Shown here in pieces: positions 50,780 to 63,995 of a DNA stretch of 64,000 bases. The notes beneath the pieces are model-generated. The model made no database searches. It was not told the origin of the DNA and worked only from the letters and a program-made list of their open reading frames with translations. The position numbers and the translations under genes are program-made. Where the stretch lies: positions 188,826,001-188,890,000 of the forward strand of contig NC_084461.1 in the NCBI RefSeq assembly GCF_027409185.1, written 5' to 3'. This DNA is from Cynocephalus volans. Its lineage: Eukaryota > Chordata > Mammalia > Dermoptera > Cynocephalidae. How positions within the stretch are numbered: the stretch's first letter is position 1; each line of letters begins with the position of its first letter.

Positions 50780-51300
50780 ATTTATTATCATTAATCTTAT
50801 GAATATCCTATTGTTTTTTATATGTATTTTTATCCTATCATTTTTTATATTATTAAATATAAAATATGTTTATTTTTACTTAGAGGTATTAATATTAATA
50901 GATTTATTATTATATTTATTTTTATTTACAATCACAGCCCTGGTAACTGTTATTGTTATGTTTATTATTACTATTAATATCCTATTGTTATTTGTCTTTG
51001 CCATTAATCCTGTAGTAGCTAATAGTACTATTATTATTAATTAGACCTATTAACTAGTTACATTATTATATTGATTGCCATTAGCCCTTTTATTATGAAT
51101 CCTGTACCAGGTAACTTTTGTTGTTATTCATTATTGTTATTTATATTAATTGTTAATATGAATATTAATAGCATGGATCGTTGTTTATTAATATTTTATT
51201 GACTGGTTACCTTTTGTTGGTATCCTTTATTGCCATTAATATTAATAGCATCGATCATTATTAATTTGTTAATATTGTTATTGACTCTTGTTTCGTTACT
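50780..51300. repeat. degenerate TTA-rich low-complexity tract
   Basis: About 500 bases are dominated by imperfect TTA/ATT trinucleotides (TTATTATTATATTTATTTTT, ACTATTATTATTAATTAG). This explains hydrophobic-looking open frames here. GATAATAATAATAATAATAA at about 50478 is a related short tract. Confidence 0.75.
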
Positions 51301-52304
51301 GTTATGAATCCTGGGAGTCTCCAGCCCCCTAGAACTTGGCAGACAATAGGTGCAGGCTCCTTCGCTTTTTTCACCATAGGAAGGAAGGGCTGTTGGACCT
51401 GCACCCCCCGCCCACCCAGACAGCCTCACTTGTTTCCGGGAGCCACTAATCAGTCCTGAGAATCAGAATAAACCTCTTTCTCCCCTCGGGCCTCAGTGAC
51501 TTACATGGTGGGAGGAGCCCAACTGGCCAGCTCCCCTGCTGAGAAGGTACAGTGAGTGGCCATTCTCAGTTGTGGCACTCTCACACCCAGCGCGTGGTTT
51601 GGGGAGGGTTATTTGTCAGAATCCCTTTGCCTTTCTAAGGAAAAACAAAAAGTGGGAAGTCTTTGGATCGCGAACACTGAAACAAGAAACTGGACTCTGG
51701 AGGGGATGCAGGGCCAGAAGAAACTAAGCAAGGAAGGAAGCGACATTGGGCCTCAGAGAAATCTGGCAGGCGAGAAGGCTTGAACGTGATTAAAAAGGGG
51801 AAGAACCACAAGTCCCCGTTTAAGTCAGCAGAGCTACTGTCTGGGCAGTGAGAGGGAAAGTGCTTGTGGCTGGGAGATTTCAGCTACCATTTGCAATGGC
51901 TGAGAACCTGGCTGCTCTGTTGATGCCACCTGGCAGCTGGTGACTGCAGACAAGTAACTGCTCTCTTGGCCTCAGTTTCCCCAATTGTAATAAAGAAATA
52001 ATATGGGGTTATCAGTTCAGACTTCCTTGCCACCCTCCCTGACTTGTTCCACACCCTGAGATGCTGTGTAGACATCACTGGGACACCTCTTGAGGCGGAT
52101 GTCAACTCCAGACTTTGTAGCTTGAATCCAAAGTTGAGCAGGTCCTTCTCCTGCTCAAAATCCTCCATGGCTCCCCACTGCCCTCAAAATAATTCCCAAA
52201 CTCCCTACCAGGCCCTTTAAGACACCATGTGATAGGCCTGCCTTTCCAATTGCATCTCTTCCCATCTACCAGGCTAGGTACCACCACCTTTTTTACTTTC
52301 TCCC

Positions 52305-52431
52305 TTTTTTTTTTTAGGGTTTTTTTGTTTGGTTTGGCTTGGTTTTGACAGCTAGCTGGTATGGGGAGCCAAACCCTTGACCTTGGTGGTACAAGGCTGT
52401 GCTCTAACCAAATGAGCTAACTGGCCAGCCT
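52305..52431 (-). repeat. tRNA-Ile-derived SINE, monomer
   Basis: GACAGCTAGCTGGTATGGGG, CAAACCCTTGACCTTGGTGG and CAAATGAGCTAACTGGCCAG, antisense, with a long T/G-rich tail region at its left. Confidence 0.85.
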
Positions 52432-53499
52432 TGACTTTTTTCTAATGCACCAGATGTAGTCCCACCTCAGGACCTTGGCACTTGCTATTCCTTTGGCCTG
52501 GAATGCCCTTCCCTCAGACTTTATCATGCTTGTATCCTTCTTGTCCTGGAAGGTCTCAGCTCAAATGTTAGCTCTTCAGAGTTGTCCTCCCTGAGCCCCC
52601 AGACTAAGACAGCTCCTCCGCACTCTCCATCCCATAACTGTTTTGTCATCTTCATAATTAGTTATCCCATTTGTTTATTTTCGTGCTCTGGGTCCCCTCA
52701 CCAGAATATCAGTTCCATGAGGGCAGGGATATTTGTCTGTTTTGTTCACTGCTGAACCCTCACCATGTAGAACAGTGACTGACACATAGTAGGTATTCAA
52801 TACATATTTGTGGAAAGCACATTTTTGTGGCCTGTTCCTTTGAGGCCATTGGGCACTGGGGATCCTACAGCAAACTAGCTGCCCTCCCCCATAGCTTGGA
52901 GTCTGGAAATCCCCACCTTCTGGGGAACCCCTTCCTGTAGCTCCCTGGGCCTATTTGTTTAACCAACACTCCTGTAGCACTTCCGTGACCCAAGCCCCAT
53001 GCTAACTGCTGTAATGCATTAACCCATTTAATCCTCACTGCAACCCAGTGGGGTGGCATCACTTATTATTTCCATTTCACAGATGAGGAAATTGAGGTGT
53101 GGAGAAGTCAAGTCATCTGCCCAAGGCCAGTAAGATGGAGAGGCAGTGGAATGGAGGAGCACGTCTGGGAAGGGTTGATGTGGCCCCTCCAAGCTGGGGG
53201 CGTGGGCGACCTGTTTCCTGTTGGGGGAGGAGGAGAAGAGCAGACATTCCTTTCTCCTCTCCCTCTCAAGTGTTGGGAGAAAAGCTGGATGAGAGAATCT
53301 TTATGCTCCACCCCAGACCAAGCGGGACACTACTGTCAACCTCACCCCCCCATGTGGACGTAGAGGAAATGTAAGTAGCCCGGGGATAAGCAGAGTGGCA
53401 GGGCAGAGGGGCACGGGAAGCAGAGGTCCAGGAGGGCTTCCTGGAGAGAAATGAACTCCTCCTTGAGTTGGGGGACGGGTGGCCTATATGGGCACGGGC

Positions 53500-54119
53500 T
53501 CTGAATGGAGGCAGAACCCAAACGTGTGGGCTGGGGCCGTGGCGGGGCGCCTCAGTAGAGTCGCGGATAGTGGGGGCCTGGTGGGGTTGGGTTCCCGCTC
53601 CGGGCGATGATGAAAGCCGCGGTCCCTATTGCAGGGATCAGCCCGGAGGGGGCTGATAAGGCCCTGCAGAAGGGAGTCAGCAGGGGCGCGCCCCCTCGAG
53701 GCCAGGCCGCTCGGCCCTGCCCCGCCCCTTTGAGTGGCCCCGCCCCCGCAGCGGTGAGGCTCCCGGCGGCTTACAGGGGGCTAGGTAGGTGGGGCTAAGG
53801 TTGCCCCGCCCCTCCGGCGTCCCTTCCTTTTAGGCCGCGCGACGCGAATCGGGTGGGCAAGTTGTGGGCGTGGCTTGAAAAGGTCCCGCCTATCGCCGGC
53901 CCGCTCCCTGAGACCCGAGGACCTGGCCAGCCGCTACGGAGCGTGGTTGATAGGCAGGGCAGGCCAGGCTCCGCCCCCAAGGCCTGCCCCCTCCTGCAGT
54001 CTCTGGCTCGGGGCGGACCGGGGCGTGGCTCTCTGTGGCCCCACCCCCGCTGTGGTTGCCCTCCCCCGCCGGGCTCCGCTCTCAGCGTGTTCCTCTTTAC
54101 ATAACGGCGCGGGGCGGCA
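53500..54119 (+). promoter_or_regulatory. SH2B3: SH2B3 CpG-island promoter
   Basis: CpG density rises sharply from about 53500. There are several GC boxes (CCCCGCCCC near 53718, CCCCGCCCCC near 53738, CCCCGCCCC near 53802) and no clear TATA box; TTACATAACGG near 54097 is the only AT-rich element. It lies directly upstream of a leader exon with a consensus donor, in the position expected for SH2B3. Confidence 0.65.
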
Positions 54120-54450
54120 TGGGCTCTGGCCACCGCCTCCGCCCGGCTGCCCGCCCGGACTGTCGCGACCCGCGGTGGCGACGGCGGCAGCAGCAAAGTT
54201 TCCCCGGCAGCGGCCCGGGAGCGCATCCTCCCGCAACTGTCAAGCGCTGACGGCGGAAATGATGAGGCGCTGGCCATTTTCCGAGCCCGGGTTTCCTGCC
54301 TGAGCCCCGCTCGAGCGAGCCGCGAGCGAGGAGCCGGCGCGCGGGAGAGGACGCGCCCGAGGCGGGGGTCCGCCCGCCCCCTCGGGATTTCGGGGGGCCG
54401 GGGGCGCGCGACGCCATGGGCCGGCCGGGCCTGCACCCCCCCTCTCTCAG
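54120..54450 (+). other. SH2B3: SH2B3 exon 1 (5' UTR), start estimated
   Basis: SH2B3 (LNK) is a cytoplasmic adaptor with PH and SH2 domains that dampens JAK2, KIT and MPL signalling in blood cells. Its coding sequence begins in exon 2, which is not in the window. Assignment rests on gene order (CUX2-PHETA1-SH2B3), the CpG island, and the donor CTCTCAG|GTAAGC at 54451. The exon contains AUGs at about 54119 and 54259 with short frames, and one in a strong context (GACGCCATGG, 54415) whose frame is still open at the donor. The first transcribed base is unknown. Confidence 0.6.
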
Positions 54451-56089
54451 GTAAGCCAGCCTTTCTAGGCGCTCCCCTCCTCCGAGGCTGGGAGGGCTTA
54501 AATGGGGAAAGAGGAGGCCCCGTGTGTGTCCAGTTCTGCCCAGTCTCTGCGCCCCCCACAGCAGCCCAAGATATTGTCCTGTGGCTAACTCGGATGGAGG
54601 TGTTCGGGGTGACCACTCCCCAGCCCCTGTGACACCCACCCACACACGTGTTGGGAATATAATGAGGGTATAGCTGAGGCAGTGAGAGGAGCTGAGAGAG
54701 GATACAGCCAGCACCCCCAGTCCATTCTGAATTAGTGTAGCCAGTGGAGAGCAGCAGCCCCCTCGAATTGTGCCTGGTGAAGAGGGGTCGGGGGTCACTG
54801 CTTGGTACCTTGAAAGTGAAAGTAGTCAAGCAGGTTGCGAGAATGGATGAGCCGTTTGGGGGGGGGGTGCGAGCGGGGGAGGATGCGCCGGCCCCTCCCT
54901 ATTCCCCCGATTCCAGGCCATGTGCCTAATAGGGTAGCGCCCCGATTCAGGAAGCACTTCTGCCCACTCCCTGCATTGCCAAGGTGGCTGGACCAGGCAC
55001 TCACATGCCACTAAATTTGGGGGTTCACCTGAGTTAGGGATCCCAGAGTTCAGGTCTCTTTAGATTGATACCCTCACAGCCCTGAAGCTCCTGGGGAATC
55101 CTTTCACCAAAAAAAGTTCAGAGGGGATGTGGGTCTTATAGGTCAGCACAGCCGGGAGGGTATTTCAGAGGCCTCTAATGCCTGGCATAGAAATCCCCTC
55201 CTTTTCCTCCCTCTGGCCAGAGGAGCTGTTTTTGTAGCGGGGGGCGGGGGAGGGGGCAGGGGGACTGCATTTGAGGAACTGGGGAGGGGGTTCTGCCTGC
55301 CTGTCCCACTTCTTTTTTTCTTTAGTTTCCTCATTCTCCTGTTTCTCTTCCCCATTCCCGGGCCACTATGATGTAGGTGAGGAGGTCACTGCCTGCAGCT
55401 GGGGGCCTCCAGGGAGGGGCATGGCTGGCCAGGCTGAGTGGGAGGAAGTGAAATCTGGCAGAGGGTGGGGGGCTTTGGAGCAGAGGGCCTGGAAAGATGA
55501 TGTCTGCAGGGCTAAGGTCCAGCTTTGGTGGCAGGAAGTGCTGAGATCTGCCCCACACCCCCTTGCCTGGGAGACAAGCATCCCCTGACACCAGCCAGCT
55601 GCCAGGCCTGGCCAGGGCAGCCAGGTCACCTTGTCTCCCCATTTACAGTCCAGCCTCCGGGCCCCTGCCAAAGCAGTGGGCACATGGATCTCCAGGGATG
55701 CAGGCACAAGTTGTGTCTGGATTTCCCATCACTGACCTGGCAGCCAAAGTGGAAACAGTTCCTCAGGACCTGCCCTGATGGAGGGAGAGCAGGCAGAGGC
55801 CACCTGGGCAGGCTGGGCTCAGGGGATGAGAGGCCCAGGCCCACTGGAGAAGTTGGAAGGGTTTTAGTACACTTTTTCTGAGCTTTTTCCCACAGCCCCC
55901 CCTCTGGGAGGGAAAATCCTTCTGAGTGAAAGGGTGAACATTCCTAGAACTTCTGCGTTCCCCATGGACCACAGAGGTGGCCAGCTGGGAATGGGCTGGC
56001 CTGAAATATCAGCAGCTAGGGTCTGAGGGCCTTCAGGGGCTCACAGTGGCAGAGGAGGAAAAAGAGGAGGGTATTGGAGGCTGAGCTGT

Positions 56090-56162
56090 TTTTATTTTGG
56101 GGTTTGTTTTTTTTTTTTGATGGCTGGCTGGTGCGGAGATCTGAACCCTTGACCTTGGTGTG
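56090..56162 (-). repeat. truncated tRNA-Ile SINE
   Basis: TTTTTTGATGGCTGGCTGGT and GATCTGAACCCTTGACCTTG are the tail and B box of an antisense monomer; the A-box half is missing. Confidence 0.75.
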
Positions 56163-59100
56163 GAGGCAGAGGCTTAGATCCTCCCACTGCCTTTTTCCAG
56201 CTGAGGTCATGGGCAAGTGATCCTTGTGAACCTTGGTTTCCCCCTATGTAAAATGGGGTAATAACAGGTTTGTGGTGGAGGTTTTAATGAGCCAGCATGG
56301 GAAAAGCACCTGCTGCCTGGCACAGAGAAAGGGTGCAATTACAGGTGGTGGTAGTTATTTTTATCATTACCGTCATTAGTGTTATTGTTATTGGCTGTGG
56401 AATGTTTGTTCATCAGCATCCCTTGAGCACCTCCTGCATGGGCAGCATTGCAGTTGCCCGAGTCTTCAGGAGAAGAATTCTGAAGACCTGGGCAAGATGA
56501 GGTGATAGCACTTCCTGGCTATGAGGCCTTGCTTAACCACCACGGCCTTAGTTTCCCCATCTGTCAATTGGGTGTGATAATAGTACCTAATTCTTAGGGT
56601 CATCAGAATCACAAATGAGTGAATTCAGAGTGTGTAGAATGGTTGTTGGGTCAGGAGGAAGAGTGGTAATAATGATGGGGTTGTTATCTTTTTTGTTGTA
56701 GATGTTAGTTTTGCTTGTTTTCCTTCCTTATCCCCCTACCCCGAGTCCTCTCAACCCTGGGCTTGATCCTCCTTCTAAAATAAACAGAACTTTCTAATAC
56801 AAATCAGACCCTGTAGAACTGCTCCAGATGTGGTGGCAGCCTGGGCCCAGCAGCTGCTGGGTTGCCCTGTAGCAGGTCATCGTTTGGGGCTCTTGAATGT
56901 GTGGGTCCAGCTGTGCCACCCATGGACATTCTCCATTTCCTGGGTGGAGTCTCCTCGAAGACAGGGGTAGAGGGAGGGCAGAGCTGGAAGCACTTAGGAC
57001 TTCCTAGCTTCCAGTCCCAATGCCACCTGCCACTGATAAGGGTAGACAGTCTGCCCTTCCCAGCCATGAGGGGTTCAATGAAGGGAATACAGGGGACCTC
57101 GTAAGAAGCTGCCCCTTGTCTGGGCCAATACCGCTTCTTTTGCTGAGAAGGCCTTTGGCACCTGGTTTATACATCCCCCACACCCTTCTAAGGGTTGGTT
57201 TTCTTGAGGGTCTGCCATTGCTGGTGAATCCTTGGGTTGGTCATTTAACCTCTCTGAGGCAAATTGAGCTGGCATGTGGGAAAGGGTCTTAACAGTTGTG
57301 AAATTTGAGACGAGGGAAGTAAAGCATTCAGGGCTGGGTCTGGTGCTCAGTTAGTAGCAGTATTTATTATTATGAAAATGAGAGGCCTTTTCTGTTAAAT
57401 TTCCACTTCTCCCTGGAAGTAGCATGGGCTTTGGAGCCAAATCCAGGCTCTGCCAGCTTCTAGTTTTGAGATCTTGGGCAAGTTACCTGACCTCTCTGAG
57501 CCTCACCTGCCCAGTGGAGGTCAAGAGTCCCATCCTCTCCCTGGTGGTTGTGCAAAGTATATGAGCCTGGCACAGAGTAGGGACTCCAGCTGTGCTGGCT
57601 CTAATTGCTATGGCTGTGTGACCTTGGGCTTGTCTCTTAGCCTCTCTGAGCTACAGATCTCCTCATCTATGAAACAGGGATGCCAACGACTGCCTGATAG
57701 GGTGGTTTTGAGAAGAGAAGGCCTGCACAGTGCCTGGTATGCAGTCAGTGCTCAATAGGTGCAAGGTACTACTGTTAATGCCCAAGGGAGGCTGGCACTG
57801 AATTGCCAGGTTTCCTGGGAAAACGGTCCCCAGGGGCCCTGGGTGTTCAGCATCTTTGGGTAGGGCAGGAAGCTGCTTCCATCTGGTGGATGAGACCCCT
57901 GCCTCGGAGAGTCCAGAGGTGTAGTGTAAGCTGTCCATTCCCGGCCAGACCCCATTCCCAGCTACCCACTCTCCCTGAGGAAACTGAGGCAGGCAGCCTG
58001 CCCAGGGGAAGTGACTCAGCTGGGGTCACTTGCTGAGTCAGGCCTGATTGAACCCAGGAACCCTGTACCCCAGCTCCCTGGCTTCCAGGGGCTTGAGGTC
58101 CCTTGGGAACTGGGCTGGTTCAAAGGCCTGGCAGCGGGACCATGGCCACAGCTGGACACCTGTTTACTTGGGCCCAGGGCCTAGGCGACCTGTGTTCCTC
58201 TGTTAGGGCTCTGGGGTCTTACAGGCCACCACTAGGCTTGCGTCCTTCCTCCCAGCAGGGGCAAGGGACACTTCCCCAGGGGAGCAGGTCCTCCTGGTGT
58301 CCCCGGCCCTGCCCCAGCCGGAAACCTGGCAGCTGAGCAGATGGCTGGAAGATTTTTCCTCCCACGCCACCCTGTCAGAGGTCGGTGAGGGGGGCCAGTC
58401 TGTGGGCTTCCTCGTAAGCCAGGCCTGGAGCCCCTGGGGGCCCGTCCGGATATGGCCCCCCCTCATCAGCCAGGGGGGGAGCCAGCTGCTGCCCAGGATG
58501 CATGTCCCCAGGGAGGCCTGGGAGGGAGGAAGTCTGTGCCCTGCTCACAGGGGCTGACTCACAGGACTGGTGGCGGGGGTGGAGGGGGGACTGGGAATGC
58601 AATCAGGGGAGGTGGACACAAAAGAGGGCCTTTGACATGGAATCAGCCTTTTTAGAGCTTATACTTCAGTGTCACCTCAAAGGAGGAGGGGCCCAGAGAG
58701 GGTCATGTGTGTGGGGAGAGGCAAGTAGGAATGGGAGGGCTTGAGTGCACCCCTCCTGATATCCTGAAACAGCACCACTGAGAGCTTTCCCCCTTCTTAG
58801 GGTTTCACCTTCTTCTGCCCTCAACCCAGGGGCAGTGAAAGGGAGAAGCCACATCCTGGGACAGGGAGAAGGTGGGATTCAGAGGTACTGCCCAATCTTG
58901 AGAGATGCTCCCTGGCTTTCTCCACCTCCTGAAGCCTAGGTGGGGCGGTGGTTGGGGTGTCAGGCTGGGGGTGGGGGCGGAGGAAGCCAGAGGACATTTC
59001 CTGTTCTGGCAGACTGTGCTGGCCTGATAAATGTCCCTGGGGCACTAGGTGACCCCAGAGAGGGTGCAGCAGGGCCTTGCTGGCTGCCCAATGTTCGGGG

Positions 59101-62100
59101 GCAGAACCCACCTCTTGGTCTCCCCAGGGCCTCAGAGCCTTTGCTCCCTACTTCCCATGGGCTTCTTTGCCTCTAGCAGGTTGAGTGTCGTGAAAGGGCA
59201 GCAGGCTGCCTGCCAGGCAGTGTGTGTTGGAATCCCCTCAATGTTCTGTGCCCTCCTGGGCAGGGGCTCTGGGCTCCAGGACCAGTTGTTGCTGTGAGTG
59301 GGAAAGACAAATGTTCCCTGTGATCTGGAGTCAACCCCTGAGGCCGCCTTGGAGGAGGCATCCCTCTCCCAAGGGGTGAGACTTCCTGCCCAAACATCTG
59401 TGATCTGGAGCAGGGGAGGGTGGAGGCTCTGGACTGGCTCATTTTAACTTCATTTACTACAATTTTTAAAATCCTCCCCATGCTTGGGCAGGTAGGATTC
59501 TCACAGATAGGTAAGGGCTTTCTTTGCATATGGGCCTGATAATTAAAAGGGAAGTGTTAGCTTCCTTGAGTTACATTGTTATCTAGGATGATTTGATAGA
59601 AGAGAGGCTGATGAGTGCCAATATCTGGTCCCACAACTCAGAGCTAGGATTCTCAGCTGTTCAAGATCCTGTATTTCTTACCAACTTGGTAGAGCCTTGA
59701 GAGTCCCTTAGGATGGACCTGCTTGAATGAAGGAACACCAGGTACAAGCTTCAAGGCCGTTTCCAGGTTGCCTTAGCAGGCACTCAGGTAGACTCAGTTG
59801 TGTTCTGGACTTAGGGTCCTGAGATGCAGACCCATCCTCACTGGGGTGGCAATGGAGCTAACACTGGGAAGTGTGGAGATAGCTGCCTCCATGTGTTTGC
59901 TGCAGGGACTTGGGGGGTGGGGTGCCAGGATGTACCAGGCTGAAATATTCCTGCTCCATATTGTCCTTGTCCCTCACCTGGCTGCGGGATTTGGGGAAAT
60001 CCTAGAGACTGCCAGAGCTGGGAACTCCCATCCCCAGAAGCCCTGGATGTGAAGGCCCCTCTTTGTGGAAGGTGGTTCATCCTCTGGCCACCCAGGCTCC
60101 CAGAAGCTCTGGTTGACCGAGAGAGAAGTGCCCCAAGATTACCCCTACTTATACCCTGCAGTCTATGCCTGGGGCCTTCCGAGTCTCCCTGGTGATAATT
60201 AATAATTGCCTTCTGCCCAGAGCTTGTCAGCTCCTGATTTCAGGGTTGTCACAATCTGATCAATTGCTCTTCATCCATGCCTGGCACATAGTAAGCACTT
60301 GTTAAATGGTATGGCCTGGGCCAAGGCCTGGGAGGGGACCACCTTTCTGCAGCCTGGCTGCCCTTGTGGCCAGAAAACTTCCCTGGCCCAGTCCCCTTCC
60401 TGGCTCATGGCTGCAGCTGAATGCTCTGGCTGACAGTTTCCTGCTTGGAGTCTCCGGAGCAGCCGCCTCTCCCCTGAGAAGCCCTTTTGTTTAGGCTCCC
60501 ATGATGCCCCCCTGCCCAGCCCATGAGGCAGGCTCCCCCTGCAACTTCTTGTGGCAGGCAGTCCTGACGCTTTGGAGCTGGTGTTCTTCTTTCCTAACAA
60601 TAATAGTAATAAAGTAGCAGCAGCCACTTGTTTCTTGAGCCCAGTAACAAGCACCCTACAGACATCAGTTCTTCAAATGCTCCTAGCGAATGCCAAGAAA
60701 AGAATGTTAGCCCGTTTTACAGGTAGGGACACTGAGGCTCAGAGAGGCCCTCTCCTTTGCATCCCATGGCGAGGAAGGGGCAAAGGCAGGATGTGAACCC
60801 AGGTTTGGGTGATAGCTCCAGGGGTCATCTAGGTGGGTCTCAGTGGCTTTCTTGGAGCCCCACTGTCTTTATGTCAGTCCCTGGGAGTTGGGAACATGAC
60901 TCCAGAGACTGTGGAATGGCAGCCCACCTTGTCCAAGCCCAGGAGTTCATTCATTCCTACAGAGACTAATATTTTTGGAGCACCTCCTCTGAGCAGGCCC
61001 TGGGGAATCAGCAGGAATGAGACGGACTCTCAGCCCTCAGGGGGCGCACATCCTAGGGGAGAAGAGAGATGGACTGTAAGTGATATCGCTCAGGTTTAGC
61101 CAGCGTTTGTTAGCAGAGCGAGCAGTGATCTAATCCCAGCTCTGCCCCTCACTGGGCAAGCCACTTCTCCCGTTCCTGCTTTCCAGTCTATAAAATGGGC
61201 ATAATGATAGGACTCCCCCCTCCAGTGGATATGTGCCAAGTGTTTAGCACAGAGCAGGGCAGGTAGAAAGCCTGAAATAGTATCATTTATTATCATTTTT
61301 GTTTTCTTATTTTCACCCTGTGTTGGTTTTCCTGACCACTTGGTGGGTTTGGGACCTGGACAGAGTTACTGATGACTCTAGACTCCAGCAGGAGTTGAAT
61401 GAGACCTTTATAGCCCCTCTTCTGGATCTTATTCATTTGATAAACATTCACTGAGAAGTGAGTCCTCCTTGTGGTGTGCATTGGGCACAGATCAGGCATT
61501 TTGGGAGTGCTTCCTGGGTGGGGGTTTCCTGTAATCACTAGCTGTGGGACCTCTGTGTGTTTCAGTTTTTCCATCTGTAAAATGGGAGCAATAATTGGAG
61601 CTACCGCCTAGGGCTGTTGTGAAGCTTGGGAGAGTTAATGCTTTGCAAAAGTAGTTACAAAAATGCCTGGTGTATAGCAAGTGCTCAGTAAACATCACTG
61701 TTCTGGGGGGAAGTGGAGTGGGGGGCACGGTAAGGAGGTCTCCCAGCCATTGCCCAGACAGCGAGGGAGCTTGGATTGTGCGCAGCAATTCTGAGGAAGG
61801 TTCCTGCCAGGATTTGGCCCTGCAGTTGGGCTTCAAGACTCTGACATACGGGGGCGGATAGGGACAGGTGTTCCAGGCAAAGGAACAGGCATGGACAGAG
61901 GCCCAGGGTGCCCAGAAGGTAGGTTGGCTGAGGGGAGGTGACCACTGGTTGATGCTGGCTGCCAGGCATCTGCTGGAAGAGCCAGAAGTTGCAAATCCAA
62001 CTGATCTCTTGCATTCATATGTTCGTTCATTCATTCAGCAGGCATTCATTGAGCTCCTTCTGTGTGCTAGGAACTGGAGACAGGGCAGGGAAAGATTCCT

Positions 62101-63414
62101 GGCCTCATGGAGCTCACAATCTGGTGAGGAAGTGGCCACTAATAAGATCATCATAACTGTTGGACATAGTGTGTGACCAGTGTGCTAAAGGACAAGCTCA
62201 GGACCCAACTTGGTTGGTGAGCACAGGGAAGGCTTCTGTTATGTGTGACTGGAAGCAGACAGGAGACAGTGCAGGGGGAATGGCTGACGCCAACACCCAG
62301 AGGCAGCTGGTGTGGCTGGGGAGGTCACATGGGTTGGTAGGTGGGGCAGGAACCTGGGTCTGGAATCAGTGCTCTCTGGGCACCTGTATCAAGGCCTGGG
62401 TGTGGGGGACTGTGGTGCTGATGAAGGGCAGATGTGGCCCCTTTCCTTCCCTTCTGTTTGACAGCTTTTACTGAGTACATACTGCGTGCAATGTGCCTAC
62501 TGTGTACAAGTGCTGAGGACTGCAGGCACAAAGGTGCGGGACATTTGTGATGTGCAAAAATGCTACATGTATGTCAAGCATCTTCCCAGTGAGTACAGAG
62601 GCACCTATTTGCACTGTCTGGGCTGTCCTGCTGTGATTAGCTGCAGGGTCACCACCATGGCCAGGAAATGGCAGGGGAGCCCTTGTCATTGCTGCTGCCC
62701 TGTAGGTATGCCCAGTATGATGGGGCCACACAGAGAGAAGGTGCCTGTGGAGTGGAGTATGGCAGAAAGAAGCCCATTTCCAGGTTCAGATCTCCAGCTT
62801 GAGCTCCCTTTCAAGGATTTCATACAAACATCTTATGGGGTGGATACCATGCTGTTACCTGCTGACAGATGAGGAAACTGAGATTCAGAGAGGTCCAGTC
62901 AGAAGTGAGAGCAATATAGCCCACATGTAGCCCCCTTTGGAATGTGAGCCCTCAGAGAGTAGGGATTTTTGTCTTGTTCACCATGTATCCCCAGGACTTA
63001 GCCCAGTGCATGGCGCACGGTAGGCCCTCAGTAACATTGCGGGGGGGGGTGAGGGAGTGGATGGAGGTGGCATTGGTACCCAGTCCCACGTGGTTCTGTG
63101 TATTGTGCTCCTAACCACTGCCCAGTGAGGGTCACTGGAGTGGCACTGTTCCTTCAGGATGTACCTATCAAGAGTCTCTGTGTGCCTGGCTTTGTGCTGG
63201 AGTGGGGAGAGCATTTCTCATTCTCCATCCTGAAGAGCAGGCATGGATCTGTGGTTCCCAGCAGAGGCCCAGGCCCAGGCCCAGCCAGGCTTAGGAAGGA
63301 AAGATGTCGGTACCGATGGGTAACTATAGAGGGCCGAGCTGTTCAGCACCGTGGACAGCAGAGTGGTGGGGGGCTTAGTGCCATTTTGATTGGTGTCTAA
63401 GAAAGGCCCCTTGG

Positions 63415-63557
63415 GGCCGACCCCGTGGCGCACTCGGGAGAGTGTGGCGCTGGGAGCGCAGCAGTGCTCCCGCCGCGGGTTCGGATCCTATATAAGGATG
63501 GCCGGTGCGCTCACTGGCTGAGCGTGGTACGGCCGGTCACAAAAGGACAAAAAAAAA
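63415..63557 (+). repeat. tRNA-derived SINE, GC-hairpin type
   Basis: GGCCGACCCCGTGGCGCACT, GGGAGCGCAGCAGTGCTCCC, GGGTTCGGATCCTATATAAG and CGGTCACAAAAGGAC with an A-tail. The 16-base duplication AAGAAAGGCCCCTTGG lies at 63399-63414 and 63558-63573. Confidence 0.9.
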
Positions 63558-63764
63558 AAGAAAGGCCCCTTGGGCAGTGGGAGGGGAAGGGAGCCCCAGT
63601 TGGGACCAGCAGACAAAGGTTGCTTGTCCTGAAAGTCCCCCATCAGAACAGGAAATACCTTTGTGCCCCTTGTGAGTCTTGTTCATTTATTCTTTTTTGT
63701 TTTTGTTTTATACTTATTTTTGTAGTCACCAATGATATATTCTCATTCTAATATTTAACTAACA

Positions 63765-63995
63765 ATAATAGCAGCTAGTCCTTATTAAGCTTTCCCTGGA
63801 TTCTAAGGCCTTTACATCTATTAATTCAATTAATCCTTATAACACTCCTATGGGGTAGGCATGATCATTGTCCCTATTTTATGGATGGGGAAACTGAGGC
63901 AGAGAGAAATCAAGTAATTCATTCAAGGTCACCCAACTAGTAATTGGTCATGCTGGGATTTGAACCCAGGCTCCAGAATCCGTGTCCCTAACCAT
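63765..63995 (-). repeat. MIR element, antisense
   Basis: CCTTTACATCTATTAATTCA, GGGGAAACTGAGGCAGAGAG, AAGGTCACCCAACTAGTAAT and GATTTGAACCCAGGCTCCAG give nearly the full MIR in reverse. Confidence 0.8.

Larger units (their letters stand above)
34271..53500. other. intergenic region between divergent PHETA1 and SH2B3
   Basis: No protein gene is supported. Besides the items listed separately, there are MIR pieces (about 34670-34830, 41370-41540, 42500-42640, 47745-47960, 48010-48190, 51870-52000; antisense 41560-41660, 45830-45930, 49630-49730, 50190-50330, 52990-53130), L2-like sequence (about 36020-36540, 38030-38680, 39660-40080, 45960-46620, 49195-49545, 52440-52800) and an unclassified repeat at 43020-43345. 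The stretches 36560-37440, 43350-44440, 47180-47730, 48360-48650 and 51300-51870 look unique, and some may be regulatory. Confidence 0.65.

Noticed and set aside
50763..51044. Hydrophobic 93-residue frame resembling a membrane protein
   Set aside because: The TTA/ATT repeat forces Leu/Ile/Phe codons; no conserved family or promoter.
53795..54829. 344-codon open frame antisense to the SH2B3 promoter
   Set aside because: It lies in CpG-rich DNA where stops are rare, has Arg/Pro/Gly-biased composition with no recognisable domain, and overlaps a promoter and splice donor of the other strand.
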